Origin: Streptomyces sp. AcH 505
GTDB taxonomy: Bacteria; Actinomycetota; Actinomycetes; Streptomycetales; Streptomycetaceae
Assembly: GCF_000818175.1 (NCBI RefSeq)
Contig: NZ_JTIY01000002.1
Span: 1,158,284-1,213,553 of the forward strand
Direction: 5' to 3'
DNA: 55,270 bases
Part shown: positions 1-8,333 of the stretch, in pieces
Numbering within the stretch: the first letter of the stretch is position 1
Layout: each line of letters begins with the position of its first letter
Notes under the pieces: model-generated
The model's input: the letters and a program-made list of their open reading frames with translations, nothing else
The model's database searches: none
What the model was told of the DNA's origin: nothing
Translations under genes and position numbers: made by a program

Positions 1-726
1 GGCGCCGCTGCGCCGGACGGAATCGCCGCCGCGCCGCCGGAGGCTGACGCGCGCATGGGCGCGACCGGGGAGCTGTTGCCGTTCACCGGCCGTACGCCGC
101 ATCTGACGTCCCTCGCCCTGGACAGCGGACTCACCTCCCGGCTGGTCGCCCGCGCCCGCAGCGAGCAGTCGTCGGTGCACGCGGCGCTGTGCGCCGCCGC
201 CTCGCTGGCGTTCCACCGCAGGGGACGGGAGTTCGTACGCGTCCTGAGCCCGATGGACCTGCGGCGGGCGGTCGGCCTCCCTGCCGAGACCGTCGTACGA
301 TTCGCCGGTGCCAAGACGGCCAGCGACGGCCGCGACGGCGACGACCTGTGGTCGCTGGCCCGCAGCCATCACCGGGCACTGTCCGCCCAGCGCACCCCGC
401 AGGCCATCGCCGAAGGGTCAGCTGTCCTCGCGGAGCAGGCGCCGGACAGCCCCGAAGGCGTCGAGGCGATGATGGCCGCCGCTACCACCGCCGACATCCA
501 GATCACCAACCTCGGCGTGGCACAGCCCCACGCATCCGGTACGGGCATCCTCGCCGCGCTCTGGGGCCCCGCCCAGCTGACTCAGCTGCGCGGCGAACAC
601 CTCCTCGGCGTCGTCACCGTCAACGGCCGGCTCCGGATGACGGAACTCACCCACGACCCCCTCGCCGGACTCGTCACCGAGATCGCCACGCTCCTGGCCG
701 AGGCGTGCGCCGAGCCGAATACGTAG
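1..726 (+). CDS. Condensation-domain-like acyltransferase, C-terminal part
   Basis: The reading frame enters from the left edge without a stop, so only the C-terminal portion (about 241 residues) is present. The visible part resembles the second lobe of condensation or PapA-type acyltransferases. It has a helix SSVHAALCAAASLAF and a segment LSPMDLRR like the S-P-V-N-L-R strand of that fold, followed by a hydrophobic strand IQITNLG. The catalytic HHxxxD motif would lie upstream of the window, so activity cannot be judged. Such proteins transfer acyl or peptidyl groups from carrier proteins or CoA in lipid or natural-product assembly. An internal ATG at 55 exists but is not needed because the frame is open upstream. 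The family call is by motif resemblance and the substrate is unknown. Confidence 0.6.
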   Translation, partial: GAAAPDGIAAAPPEADARMGATGELLPFTGRTPHLTSLALDSGLTSRLVARARSEQSSVHAALCAAASLAFHRRGREFVRVLSPMDLRRAVGLPAETVVRFAGAKTASDGRDGDDLWSLARSHHRALSAQRTPQAIAEGSAVLAEQAPDSPEGVEAMMAAATTADIQITNLGVAQPHASGTGILAALWGPAQLTQLRGEHLLGVVTVNGRLRMTELTHDPLAGLVTEIATLLAEACAEPNT

Positions 727-907
727 CCGCGTACTGGCGTACGGACCTGCGCTCCGCACCGCGTACCGAGCGCATGCGGCGACCAGTCGCAGGGACGCGT
801 CGACCCCGCCCCGGAGCGAACAGGACGGCGCGACGACAGTGCGCAGCCCCGCCAGGAGCCACGCGCCGTTTTGCGCCGTCCGTCGCCGGCGGTCCGCCGC
901 CTGATCG

Positions 908-1170
908 TCACGCTCCGACGAAACTCACCGTCTCGGTCAGGTCCGCCCGCCCGGTTCGCAGCCGGGGCGCGCCGTCGTTCTCGTATCCGACCGCGACACC
1001 GCAGACCAGTACGAGCCCGTCACCACGTACACATGCCACGGCTGGAGGTTCCCGCTCGACGGAGCCCGCGCCGCCGCGGTCAGCACGCGTTCGAGTATCT
1101 CCTTGCGTACCGGCTCGTCGCTGAACGCCCGTACCGCCCGGCGACTTTCCACTGCTTCGTAAACGTCCAC
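908..1170 (-). pseudogene. Nitroreductase pseudogene with internal deletion
   Basis: A GTG at 1170 with GGGAGG eight bases upstream opens a frame with the classic nitroreductase N-terminus: ESRRAVRAFSDEPV, then APSSGNLQPWHVYVVTG. After about 50 residues the family sequence stops. It resumes in another frame with the family C-terminus (GLVLVCGVAVGYE, then TGRADLTETVSFVGA, stop at 908). The junction falls near 1017-1022. About 140 central residues, judged from the usual family length of roughly 220, are missing and the two ends are out of frame. An FMN-dependent enzyme cannot be made from this. The upstream RBS is still intact, so the lesion may be recent. Confidence 0.8.
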
Positions 1171-1413
1171 GCCGTCGCGCCTCCCGTTCCATGGCGGGGC
1201 AGCCATCTTTCCCGTTCTGAGATCGCCGGAACAGTAAATGGCCCATGCTGATGGGCCGACCACTGCTACCTTTTCCGGAGGCCGTGCGAGAGATCGAGGA
1301 GGTGGTACCCGTGAACGCAGTATCGACATGGGTGCTCCCCTCCGGGGTCGCGGTCGGGCGATAGACAGGTCGTCCGGGAGCGCCGTTGCAGCGCACTCCC
1401 GAAAGGCACGACC

Positions 1414-2148
1414 ATGCATGTAACTTCCGAGCGACGCCTCGACGACGGCGTCCTCGAACGCGAATTCACCCTCGGAGAGATCCCCGGCATCCTGTGGATG
1501 CCCCCGTCCGCTTCCGCTCCGGTCCCACTGATCCTGCTCGGCCACCCCGCGCTCGGGCTGCGCAAGATGTATCCCCGGCTGGTGGCCCGGGCCCGGCACT
1601 CCGCGGCGGCGGGCTTCGCCACGGCCACCATCGAGCTCCCCGGGAGCGGGGACCGGCCTCGTTGGCCCGCCCTCGACCAGGCCCGAGCCGAGCTGCGCCG
1701 CGCGATGCAGGCCGGCGGGCCGGTCAGCGACGAGATTGTCGACGCTCTCGTTCTCCCGCTGGTCGACAAGGCGGTCCCGGAATGGCAGGCCGCGTTGGAC
1801 GTCTTCCTGTCGCTGCCGGAGATCGGCGGTCCGGTCGGGTATTCGGGGGGAGTGATCTCCATCGGCGTCCGGCTGGCGGTGGTCGAGCCGCGCATCGTGG
1901 CCGCCGGTCTGTTCGCGGGGAGCCTTGTGCCCCGCGTGATGTTCGAGGAAGCCCGGCAGGTCACCATTCCGCTGCATGTCCTGCTGCAGTGGGACGACGA
2001 GGGTAACGACCGGCAGGCAGCCCTGGACCTGTTTGACGCCTTCGGTTCCGAGGAGAAGTCCCTGCACGCCAATATGGGCGGTCACACCGGCGTCCCGCAG
2101 TTCGCGGGAGACGCCGCGGCCCAGTTCTTCACACGGCACCTGCTGTGA
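1414..2148 (+). CDS. Alpha/beta hydrolase (dienelactone-hydrolase-like)
   Basis: A 244-residue cytoplasmic protein of the alpha/beta hydrolase fold. The N-terminal strand and oxyanion region are seen at PLILLGHPALG (about residues 37-47). A nucleophile elbow of GxSxG type occurs as GYSGG near residue 148. A candidate acid lies in LLQWDDE near residue 192 and the catalytic His in MGGHTG near residue 226. No signal peptide is present. The ATG at 1414 is preceded by a weak AAGG site. It stands alone between a nitroreductase pseudogene on the other strand and a strong bidirectional terminator. The substrate is not evident; related proteins are annotated as carboxylic-ester or dienelactone hydrolases. 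Confidence 0.8.
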   Translation: MHVTSERRLDDGVLEREFTLGEIPGILWMPPSASAPVPLILLGHPALGLRKMYPRLVARARHSAAAGFATATIELPGSGDRPRWPALDQARAELRRAMQAGGPVSDEIVDALVLPLVDKAVPEWQAALDVFLSLPEIGGPVGYSGGVISIGVRLAVVEPRIVAAGLFAGSLVPRVMFEEARQVTIPLHVLLQWDDEGNDRQAALDLFDAFGSEEKSLHANMGGHTGVPQFAGDAAAQFFTRHLL

Positions 2149-2237
2149 TGCCGGACCGTCGGACGGCAGCAGACAGTAGGTGATGCCGGCGGCACACCGC
2201 TTCGTCAGGGACGGGTCCCGGCCCCTGCAACCGTCTG

Positions 2238-2281
2238 GGCAGCGGGCCCCTACCGAACTCTCGGTAGGGGCCCGCGCTGCC
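2238..2281. terminator. Bidirectional hairpin terminator
   Basis: The left arm GGCAGCGGGCCCCTACCGA (2238-2256) pairs with 2261-2281 across a four-base ACTC loop, with only a two-base bulge. It lies between the converging hydrolase (plus) and sialidase-like (minus) genes and can end transcription from both sides. No U-tract is visible, which is common in streptomycetes. Confidence 0.75.
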
Positions 2282-2424
2282 TTACGTATCCGTCTCCGGC
2301 CCAACCACAGGCGACAGGATGTCGCCCATGGTTCCGGACCGGGCGAGGTGCGCCGGGTGGTCGAGCGCGCCTCGCTGGCTGCACCGGCTCAAAAGGCTGC
2401 TCACCGTCCACGGGGAGTGGGTGG

Positions 2425-3645
2425 TCACTTGGCGGTGCCCGAGACGTCGAGCTTGCCCACCATGATGTGCATGGTGTCGGCTTCCCAGACGACGTAGAAC
2501 TTGCCTGGTGCGTACTCGTCCGCCATCGGGTATGTGTCCCAGTCGGCACCGTCGGGCTGGGGTGGGTCGTTCAATACCGTGTCGACGAGGGGTGTTTCGG
2601 CGCTCCAGGATCCGCCTTTGGGCTGGACCTTGTAGGCGAGTTTGTCGCGATACCCCGTCTGCCCCACGGTCGCCGTGCCTGAGTTGTAGATGTAGAGGTA
2701 CTGCCCGTTGCTGTCCGTGGTGAAGAAGTCTTTGGCGATGTTGTGGCTCGGCAGGGCCGGGTCTTCTTTGAACGGACCCCAAGTGCGCCCGCCGTCCGAA
2801 CTTGTGGCCTTCGCAGCGTTGCCGTTCGCGCGGGCGACCATGACGAGGTCTCGGACGTCGCCGTTGCCGTCGTCGTCCTGGGAGACGGCGATCTGGTTCT
2901 CACCCGGCAGCGTGGCCCCGTTCGTCGGATGGCCGCCTGGCGTCCAGGTCTTCAGGTCGCTGTCGTCGGAGGTCAGCACCCCGTTCTCCCGCCCGGTGGA
3001 CCAGTACGGCATGACGTAACTGTCCGGGCCCAACTGGAGCGGGCGGCCTGAGAAGACGATGTTTTCCTTGAGGTGCGCCAGGTCGGTGGTGAGGGGGTAG
3101 GGCAGCCATGAGTGCCCTTCGTCGGTGCTGCGCATGACGACCACAGCGGTTGTCGCGCCGGCATGATGTTGCGAGCTTTTGGCCGTGTCCCCGGTGACGT
3201 AGGCGAAGAGCTGGTTGCCCGTTTGAAAGAGGACAACGTCGTTCCACGTCATCTTGTCCGTCTCCTGCACCAGCATCTGGGGCGGACTCCAAGTGTCGCC
3301 ACCGTCGAGGGTGTAGGAGTAGCGGATGTAGCCCTGGTCGACATGGTTGGGGACGATGCCCTCCCGCCACGCCACGACCGCGTGGGTTTCGCTGGTGCTG
3401 ATGATGTCGGGGACCCGGGTGCCGTCACCATGGCTCACCGTGTCCGAGTAGACCGTCGACACGTCGGTGAAGTTGGGCGCGAAGACGGAGGCTGAGGAAA
3501 CGGCAGCCCTTGCGGAGTTGGGGGCGGGGTCAGGGTCGGGGGTGGACGCTGTGGCAAGACGGGGCAGGAGGAGGCCGGTCAGCACAGCGAGTACCAGAAC
3601 GATCGGGAGGGCGGGCCACACCCGCGCACGCGTCACCAGAGCCAT
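2425..3645 (-). CDS. Secreted sialidase/BNR-repeat exo-enzyme
   Basis: The 406-residue product starts with a signal peptide or anchor (MALVTRARVW, then a Leu/Val-rich core up to about residue 33). A six-bladed propeller of the sialidase type follows. Three Asp-boxes of S-x-D-x-G-x-T-W type are visible (LDGGDTW, STDEGHSW, SSDGGRTW), with an R-V-P motif after the leader (TRVPDII) resembling the RIP/FRIP arginine site. It probably removes terminal sialic acid or a similar sugar outside the cell. The ATG at 3645 lies inside the end of the lectin gene, which stops at 3633. This 13-base overlap points to translational coupling. The full set of catalytic residues (arginine triad, Tyr/Glu pair) could not be confirmed by eye, so a different glycan substrate is possible. 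Confidence 0.8.
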   Translation of the reverse strand: MALVTRARVWPALPIVLVLAVLTGLLLPRLATASTPDPDPAPNSARAAVSSASVFAPNFTDVSTVYSDTVSHGDGTRVPDIISTSETHAVVAWREGIVPNHVDQGYIRYSYTLDGGDTWSPPQMLVQETDKMTWNDVVLFQTGNQLFAYVTGDTAKSSQHHAGATTAVVVMRSTDEGHSWLPYPLTTDLAHLKENIVFSGRPLQLGPDSYVMPYWSTGRENGVLTSDDSDLKTWTPGGHPTNGATLPGENQIAVSQDDDGNGDVRDLVMVARANGNAAKATSSDGGRTWGPFKEDPALPSHNIAKDFFTTDSNGQYLYIYNSGTATVGQTGYRDKLAYKVQPKGGSWSAETPLVDTVLNDPPQPDGADWDTYPMADEYAPGKFYVVWEADTMHIMVGKLDVSGTAK

Positions 3646-4535
3646 TGCTGGTCCTTGTCTCCGGAGCAAGTCCGCTGGACGGCCTTCGCTGCCGTGTTCG
3701 AGGACGGGACCGTCAGGCACAAGCCGCTGTTCTTGTTGACGAGTTGGTAGCCGACGTGCTCCCAGACCTGGTCGGCTTGGTCGCCGCACGGCCACTGGAT
3801 CACCTCGGAGTCCTCACTCGTACTGCCGTTGGCGAGGGCCAGGCATTCATCGGTCGCCTGGTTGACCACGTGGAAGCCGCCGGGCACAGAAATGAGGCCC
3901 CAGAAGTTGGTCTCGCTGTAACTGCAGTCCCACTGGATCATCGTGACGCCGGTGACATCGGCTTGGGTGGGATAAGCCAGACAGTATCCGCTGCCCTGGT
4001 TGAACAGACGGGCATAGGTGGATGCGGTCGAGTCATCGGTCCACAGCCATCGCTCGTTGTAGTTGTCGGAGCAGGGCCACTGGATGATACGGGTGCCATT
4101 GGTGGCGGAGGAGCTGGGGACCGCCAGACACCTCTGGGAGTTCACGTTCCACAACCGCCCCCAACTGTCACGGATCCACGTCTGGTTGGCCTGGTTCGCC
4201 ACGCAGTGCTCCTGGACGGCCTGCACGCCGTCGAGCTGGCTGGATCCGGGGATGGCGAGACAGAGATCGCTGTTGGCGTTGCTGATCCGGTAATGGTCGG
4301 CAGTGCCCGCGATCAGGGTCAGCGACCAGTCCTGGTCGGGATTGCTGGTGCACTGCCACTCGACTATCTGGGTGCCGTCGGTCTCGCTCGACGCGGGCAC
4401 GACCATACATCTGCCTGTGGCGAGGTTGATGAGGTTCGTCGGCGGGGTGTACGCACTGGCGGTGCCACCGGAGGACACCGCGAAGAGGAGAGTGACGGCG
4501 ACCGCCAAGATCCATCTTAGTGTTTTCATTGACAT
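3633..4535 (-). CDS. Secreted ricin-type beta-trefoil lectin (two trefoils)
   Basis: The 300-residue protein begins with a signal peptide (MSMKTLRWILAVAVTLLFAV, cleavage near the TASA residues). It then consists of six ricin-type repeats, each of the form C-L/M-x-V/I-P ... G-x-x-I/V-x-x-x-x-C ... ending in a Q-x-W-like motif: DQDW, NQTW, NERW, TNFW, DQVW and DQQW. Six repeats make two beta-trefoils, each able to bind galactose- or N-acetyl-sugar-type ligands. No catalytic domain is present. It is the first gene of a two-gene operon with the sialidase-like enzyme and probably targets that enzyme to glycoconjugates. The ATG at 4535 is chosen; 4529 is an alternative two codons downstream. Confidence 0.88.
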   Translation of the reverse strand: MSMKTLRWILAVAVTLLFAVSSGGTASAYTPPTNLINLATGRCMVVPASSETDGTQIVEWQCTSNPDQDWSLTLIAGTADHYRISNANSDLCLAIPGSSQLDGVQAVQEHCVANQANQTWIRDSWGRLWNVNSQRCLAVPSSSATNGTRIIQWPCSDNYNERWLWTDDSTASTYARLFNQGSGYCLAYPTQADVTGVTMIQWDCSYSETNFWGLISVPGGFHVVNQATDECLALANGSTSEDSEVIQWPCGDQADQVWEHVGYQLVNKNSGLCLTVPSSNTAAKAVQRTCSGDKDQQWLW

Positions 4536-4865
4536 GTCAGTTGCTGATCCATTTCGTTGTGACTGTCGGTATTCCTTACCTCGGACCAACTGCGTTATCA
4601 GCATACTGAAGCCCCCGAACTGCCCTTCTTCAGCGCGGAGTTCAGAGAAATCTGGCGAAGCCGGGCCGCCACCGGAGCGCGACTTCGGTACTGGCTGGCT
4701 CAGCTCGGCGGGGGTGCCGGGCGCGGCCCACGCGCCGGCGATGCCGGACGGCGCTGCCATCGCCGGCGTCACCCGCCCTCGCGTGCCGCGCGCTGCTCAA
4801 GGGCGGCCCCGCAGCGCAAGGAAGGGGCTGGCGCCGTTCCGCACCAGCAAGGCAAGATCGGTCGT
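4536..4865. other. Divergent intergenic region, lectin/DUF6000
   Basis: These 330 bases separate the divergent lectin and DUF6000 genes. The stretch next to the lectin start is relatively AT-rich (about 4515-4625) and is the likely promoter region for the lectin-sialidase operon. The rest is GC-rich with no convincing gene or clear operator. Confidence 0.5.
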
Positions 4866-5483
4866 GTGACACGCGATCCTCGTGACGATGCCGAGTTGTT
4901 GGCCCTGGTACGCCGCTATGTCACACCCGAGCGGCGTTACCTGAAGCTCGGCGGCAGCTTGCTACGCATGCAAAGTCCGGAGTACGACCGATTTACGCGA
5001 GATCTGTGTGAGGACGCGGGACTCATCACCCCGGCTGAGATCACCACGCTTCTTGAGGGCGGTTGGAGAGAACGGAGAACCGCGGCTTGGCTCGTAGCTG
5101 TCTCGCGCCGGACTGAGTTCCGTGAGCGCCTCGGCGAGCTTCTGCTGGCCAGCGAGGTCTGCTGTGTCGGGCTGGCCTACGGCGTGGCCCTGGCCAGTTT
5201 CGGAACGGCGCGCGATGCTGATCTGCTCGCCGCCTACCTTGATCGTTACCTCCGCCGGCCCGACCTCGGATACGACCAAACCGTCGTGATGGGCGCTCTC
5301 CAGTTCATCGACCTGAATCTTGGAGCTGGTCGAGCCGACCGCTTCCGGGAACCAGATGGCCTGTGGCAGCAGTGGCTTCACGATGCACCTCACATGCAGG
5401 GCGACTCGGACCCCACCCCCTTCTTCTTGAGCCTTGTTCGACGGCTTTGCGCGTTCGTCGACGAATGCGCCGAGGCGCCATGA
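4866..5483 (+). CDS. DUF6000 family protein
   Basis: A 205-residue cytoplasmic protein beginning at a GTG (4866). The sequence has the features I associate with DUF6000 in streptomycetes: VTPERRYLKLGG near the N-terminus, then a helical central part (LGELLLASEVCCVG) and ARDADLLAAYLDRYLRRPDLGYDQ followed by a small-residue helix. It looks all-helical, possibly HEAT-like, with no membrane segment or catalytic motif. No function is established for the family. It stands alone, converging on the next gene, and is probably monocistronic. Confidence 0.75.
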   Translation: MTRDPRDDAELLALVRRYVTPERRYLKLGGSLLRMQSPEYDRFTRDLCEDAGLITPAEITTLLEGGWRERRTAAWLVAVSRRTEFRERLGELLLASEVCCVGLAYGVALASFGTARDADLLAAYLDRYLRRPDLGYDQTVVMGALQFIDLNLGAGRADRFREPDGLWQQWLHDAPHMQGDSDPTPFFLSLVRRLCAFVDECAEAP

Positions 5484-5563
5484 CCCCACTCGCTTGGCTC
5501 CCGGGATGTGCGCAGCAGATGCCGCTTTGGTGGAGAGTCCGGCGCTGTTCGATTGCTGGCCGG

Positions 5564-6739
5564 CTAGAAGAGGTCGGCCGAGGTGCCCTCCATGAGGTTC
5601 TGGAGGATGGTGCGCAGCCACGGGCTGCGCACGGCCGGTAGCCGGACCAAGGTGTGCTGGAACGTTCCCCGGTCGGTCCGGAACAGGTGGTTGGGGAGCA
5701 GCGGGAGCGGGTCGTCGCGGAGGACGTCTTGGGGTACGCGGCCCGACGCGGGAACCGGCACGTATGGCTGGGGAGAGACCAGCCACAGCCACACACCCAA
5801 CGGCAGGGGTACCAGGTATGCCGGCGCGATCGGGCTGGCGGGGGTCCAGGTCTGGCCCGTCTGGGGATGGACCGGTACGAGGAGGATGCCGAGGCCCGCG
5901 TCCGGGGAGGGCTGTCCCGGTCCAGCCAGGACGGCGCGCCGCTTCGGGAGGCTTGGCGGCAGCAGGGCGTCGAGTGCGCGTTGGAAGACGTCCGTGGGCA
6001 GACCGCCCGGGACCTTCACCGGCTGCCCTTGGGAGGCAACCAGGAGGTGTGCGAGCGCGTGGCCGGCTGCCGCCTCCCACTGCGGACTCCACGACCAGTA
6101 GTGGTTCGAGCCCAACCGTCCTCCCCACGTGGCAATCGGCTCGAACGGGGGCGTTTTCTCACCCTTCTCTGCCAGCTCCGCCCAGGAGAGGGGCGCGGCG
6201 TGGATACCGTCAACGGGGATGCGTCGCACGGCGTCCGAGCTGAGCCGTACCGTCTGCCAGAGCGAACAGTCGTCGACCCTTGTCGCCACGGGCAGGTTGC
6301 ATGCCTCGCAAGCCATGTTGGGCCCGTCGGCCCCGTCGAGGCCACAGCAGGCACCGCCGCGCTTCTCGGGAATCAGCCGGGTCCCACGGACATCACCGGG
6401 CGCGATGACACTCGCCCCGGGTGTGCTGTCGGACAGGGCGTAGACCGGCGCGTAGATGCCGCGTGCCTCTGCCTCGCCCGGCTCGATCTCGTCCCACATC
6501 CGCCACGGCCCTCCCCAGGGGTCCGGGTCCACGGCAAACGTGCCTGACTGCATGAGCACCGGCAGCTGGGTCCCGTTCCCGTACTTCTGACGGGCGTGAA
6601 CCGGCAGTGAGACCTGGGACAGCGGGGCCGTCAACTCGGCGCCGCATCCCGCACACACGAAAACGAACAAATATCCTCCGCCTGCCGAAACAGACGCATC
6701 CTCGCAGCTCGTCGGCGGCCGGCCAACATGTTTTCTCAT
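5564..6739 (-). CDS. Conserved streptomycete protein with Cys clusters, unknown function
   Basis: The 391-residue product starting at the ATG at 6739 (MRKHVGRPPTSCEDA) has several Cys groups: a C-x-x-C pair in CAGCGAEL, ACCGLDG and ACEACNLP, then VDDCS. These could form a structural zinc site in the N-terminal half. The C-terminal half is rich in Pro, Trp and Leu (for example QTWTPASPIAPAYLVPLPLG) and no enzyme motif is seen. The frame is open further upstream to 6886, but the extra 49 residues look less conserved, and no good ribosome site was found for either start. It is the only minus-strand gene between the DUF6000 gene and the divergent sigma operon. I do not recognise a function. Confidence 0.65.
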   Translation of the reverse strand: MRKHVGRPPTSCEDASVSAGGGYLFVFVCAGCGAELTAPLSQVSLPVHARQKYGNGTQLPVLMQSGTFAVDPDPWGGPWRMWDEIEPGEAEARGIYAPVYALSDSTPGASVIAPGDVRGTRLIPEKRGGACCGLDGADGPNMACEACNLPVATRVDDCSLWQTVRLSSDAVRRIPVDGIHAAPLSWAELAEKGEKTPPFEPIATWGGRLGSNHYWSWSPQWEAAAGHALAHLLVASQGQPVKVPGGLPTDVFQRALDALLPPSLPKRRAVLAGPGQPSPDAGLGILLVPVHPQTGQTWTPASPIAPAYLVPLPLGVWLWLVSPQPYVPVPASGRVPQDVLRDDPLPLLPNHLFRTDRGTFQHTLVRLPAVRSPWLRTILQNLMEGTSADLF

Positions 6740-6955
6740 CCGTTGAGGGACGCCGATCTCGTTGAGGATGAGTTCGACATATGTGTCGACGTCGTGGTCG
6801 CCGGCCGAAATGGCCGGCGCCGGAGGACCGCCCGTACCGGTCACGGCGAGCAAGGTCGGGGCGCAGCCGTAGGGCTTCATCCCCAACCACGCGGAGCGCC
6901 GTGCTCGCGGTGAGCGCCGGAGCGGCCGAGAACCTGATTCGGCCGTCGGGACGTC

Positions 6956-7513
6956 TTGCTGGGTGTGAAAGGCATAGCAGACCTCGACGAGGCAGAGCTC
7001 GTGCGCCGCGTCGCCGGCGGCGACCGCGCCGCGTTCGACGAGTTGTACCGGCGTACCTCGCCCTGGCTGGCGGTCCGGCTCCGCCGCCGGTGCGCTGACG
7101 AGGACGTCGTCGCCGACGTACTCCAGGAGACCTACCTGGCGCTCTGGCGGGCGGCCGGCAGTTACGCGGGTTCCCTGACCGGGGGCAGTGCGGTCGGCTG
7201 GCTCTGGACGATCGCCGCGAACCGTCTCGTCGACGCGTTCCGCAAGCGCGCCAGGCAGGAGCGGCTGCCTGCTGTTGACCTGGTCGAGCGGACCGTGCCG
7301 GCCGCCGAGGACGAGGTGCTGGCGAACCGCGTCGACCAGAACCTTGAGCAGGCGTTGCTGCGGCTGCCACCGGAGTTGCGGCAGGTGTTGCAGGCGATGG
7401 TGCTCGACGATCTGTCGGTCCGGCAGACGGCGGTGCTGCTCGGCGTGCCGGAGGGCACGGTGAAGACCCGCGCGCGGCGGGCCCGGATCGCGTTGCGGGA
7501 GACGCTCTCATGA
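6956..7513 (+). CDS. ECF-type RNA polymerase sigma factor
   Basis: A 185-residue sigma-70 family protein. Region 2 is seen at AFDELYRRTSPWLAVRLRRR through VVADVLQETYLALWR and GWLWTIAANRLVDAFRKRAR (about residues 30-100). Region 4, the -35-binding helix-turn-helix, is at LPPELRQVLQAMVLDDLSV followed by VLLGVPEGTVKTRARRAR (about 135-180). The frame opens at TTG 6956; GTG at 6965 (VKGIADLDEAELV) is an equally plausible start. Its stop overlaps the next gene by four bases (ATGA), so it is co-translated with the putative anti-sigma factor. It probably drives its own operon, which encodes an ABC exporter. The inducing signal cannot be read from the sequence. Confidence 0.92.
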   Translation: MLGVKGIADLDEAELVRRVAGGDRAAFDELYRRTSPWLAVRLRRRCADEDVVADVLQETYLALWRAAGSYAGSLTGGSAVGWLWTIAANRLVDAFRKRARQERLPAVDLVERTVPAAEDEVLANRVDQNLEQALLRLPPELRQVLQAMVLDDLSVRQTAVLLGVPEGTVKTRARRARIALRETLS

Positions 7514-8310
7514 CTCATCCCACTGCCATGGTTCTGGCCTGTTACGCGCAGGGCGGGCGCGGACTCGACGACGCCGCGCTCTGGTCGGTCGAGATCCATC
7601 TCGACGCGTGCGCGCAGTGCCGTGAGCGCCTGGCCGAAGAAGTCACTCCCGCCACGGCGGAGTTGCTCGACCGGGTCGCTCTCTCGCTCGACCAGGCGAT
7701 CAGTACGAGCCCGCTGCCGGCCCGGCGCCGCACACGTGCCGGGGCTGCTCACCGACGCCTGTTTGTCCGGACGTTGCTGCCCTGGCTCGCGATGACCGTC
7801 GCGGTGCTGGGCTGCGGCGTACTCCTCGACATCGCTGAACCGGGCCTGCCGTCGCTCGTGTTGCTGCTGGCTCCGGTGGCTCCGCTGCCCGGCGTCGCGG
7901 TGGCCTGGAGCCGACGGACCGACCCGGTCTGGGAACTGATCGCGACCACGCCCGCGGCCGGCCTGGCCATGGTGTTGCGGCGCACGCTCGCGGTGCTCGT
8001 CGTCGTACTTCCGGCGTTGCTGGTGGCGGGGGTGAGCACCGGAACCTCACTGGGCCTTGTCCTGCTGCCGTGCCTGGCGTTCACTGCGGCCACCCTCGCG
8101 CTCGGTGCCTTCATCGGCGTCCGGCACGCGGCGGTCGGACTCGCGGTGGCCTGGTGCGTGGCGGTCCTGCTGCCGAGCGTCGCGACCGGATCGCTGTCCC
8201 CGGTGCTGCGGCCGGGCAGCAACGCCGCCTGGGGGGCGGCCGTCGCTGCCCTCGCCGTGACCGTCCCCTTCGCCGCCACTCGCTTCCGCCGCCTGACCAG
8301 CGGCAACTAG
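7510..8310 (+). CDS. Zinc-finger anti-sigma factor fused to a membrane domain
   Basis: The 266-residue product has an N-terminal ZAS-type motif H-x3-C-x2-C (HLDACAQC, about residues 30-37), as in zinc-binding anti-sigma factors. After a linker come about six hydrophobic segments between residues 85 and 255 (for example TLLPWLAMTVAVLGCGVLL and VLVVVLPALLVAGVSTGTSL). It overlaps the sigma gene by four bases. It is inferred to hold the partner sigma factor at the membrane and release it on a signal. The multi-spanning membrane part is larger than the single helix usual for such anti-sigma factors. It may interact with the ABC transporter encoded next, which begins 23 bases downstream. Confidence 0.82.
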   Translation: MTHPTAMVLACYAQGGRGLDDAALWSVEIHLDACAQCRERLAEEVTPATAELLDRVALSLDQAISTSPLPARRRTRAGAAHRRLFVRTLLPWLAMTVAVLGCGVLLDIAEPGLPSLVLLLAPVAPLPGVAVAWSRRTDPVWELIATTPAAGLAMVLRRTLAVLVVVLPALLVAGVSTGTSLGLVLLPCLAFTAATLALGAFIGVRHAAVGLAVAWCVAVLLPSVATGSLSPVLRPGSNAAWGAAVAALAVTVPFAATRFRRLTSGN

Positions 8311-8333
8311 ATCCCCGAGCAGGAGAAAACACC

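Noticed and set aside
2425..3795. Longer start for the sialidase-like gene (50 extra codons)
   Set aside because: The extra part is the end of the lectin gene read out of frame. The signal peptide begins at the ATG at 3645.
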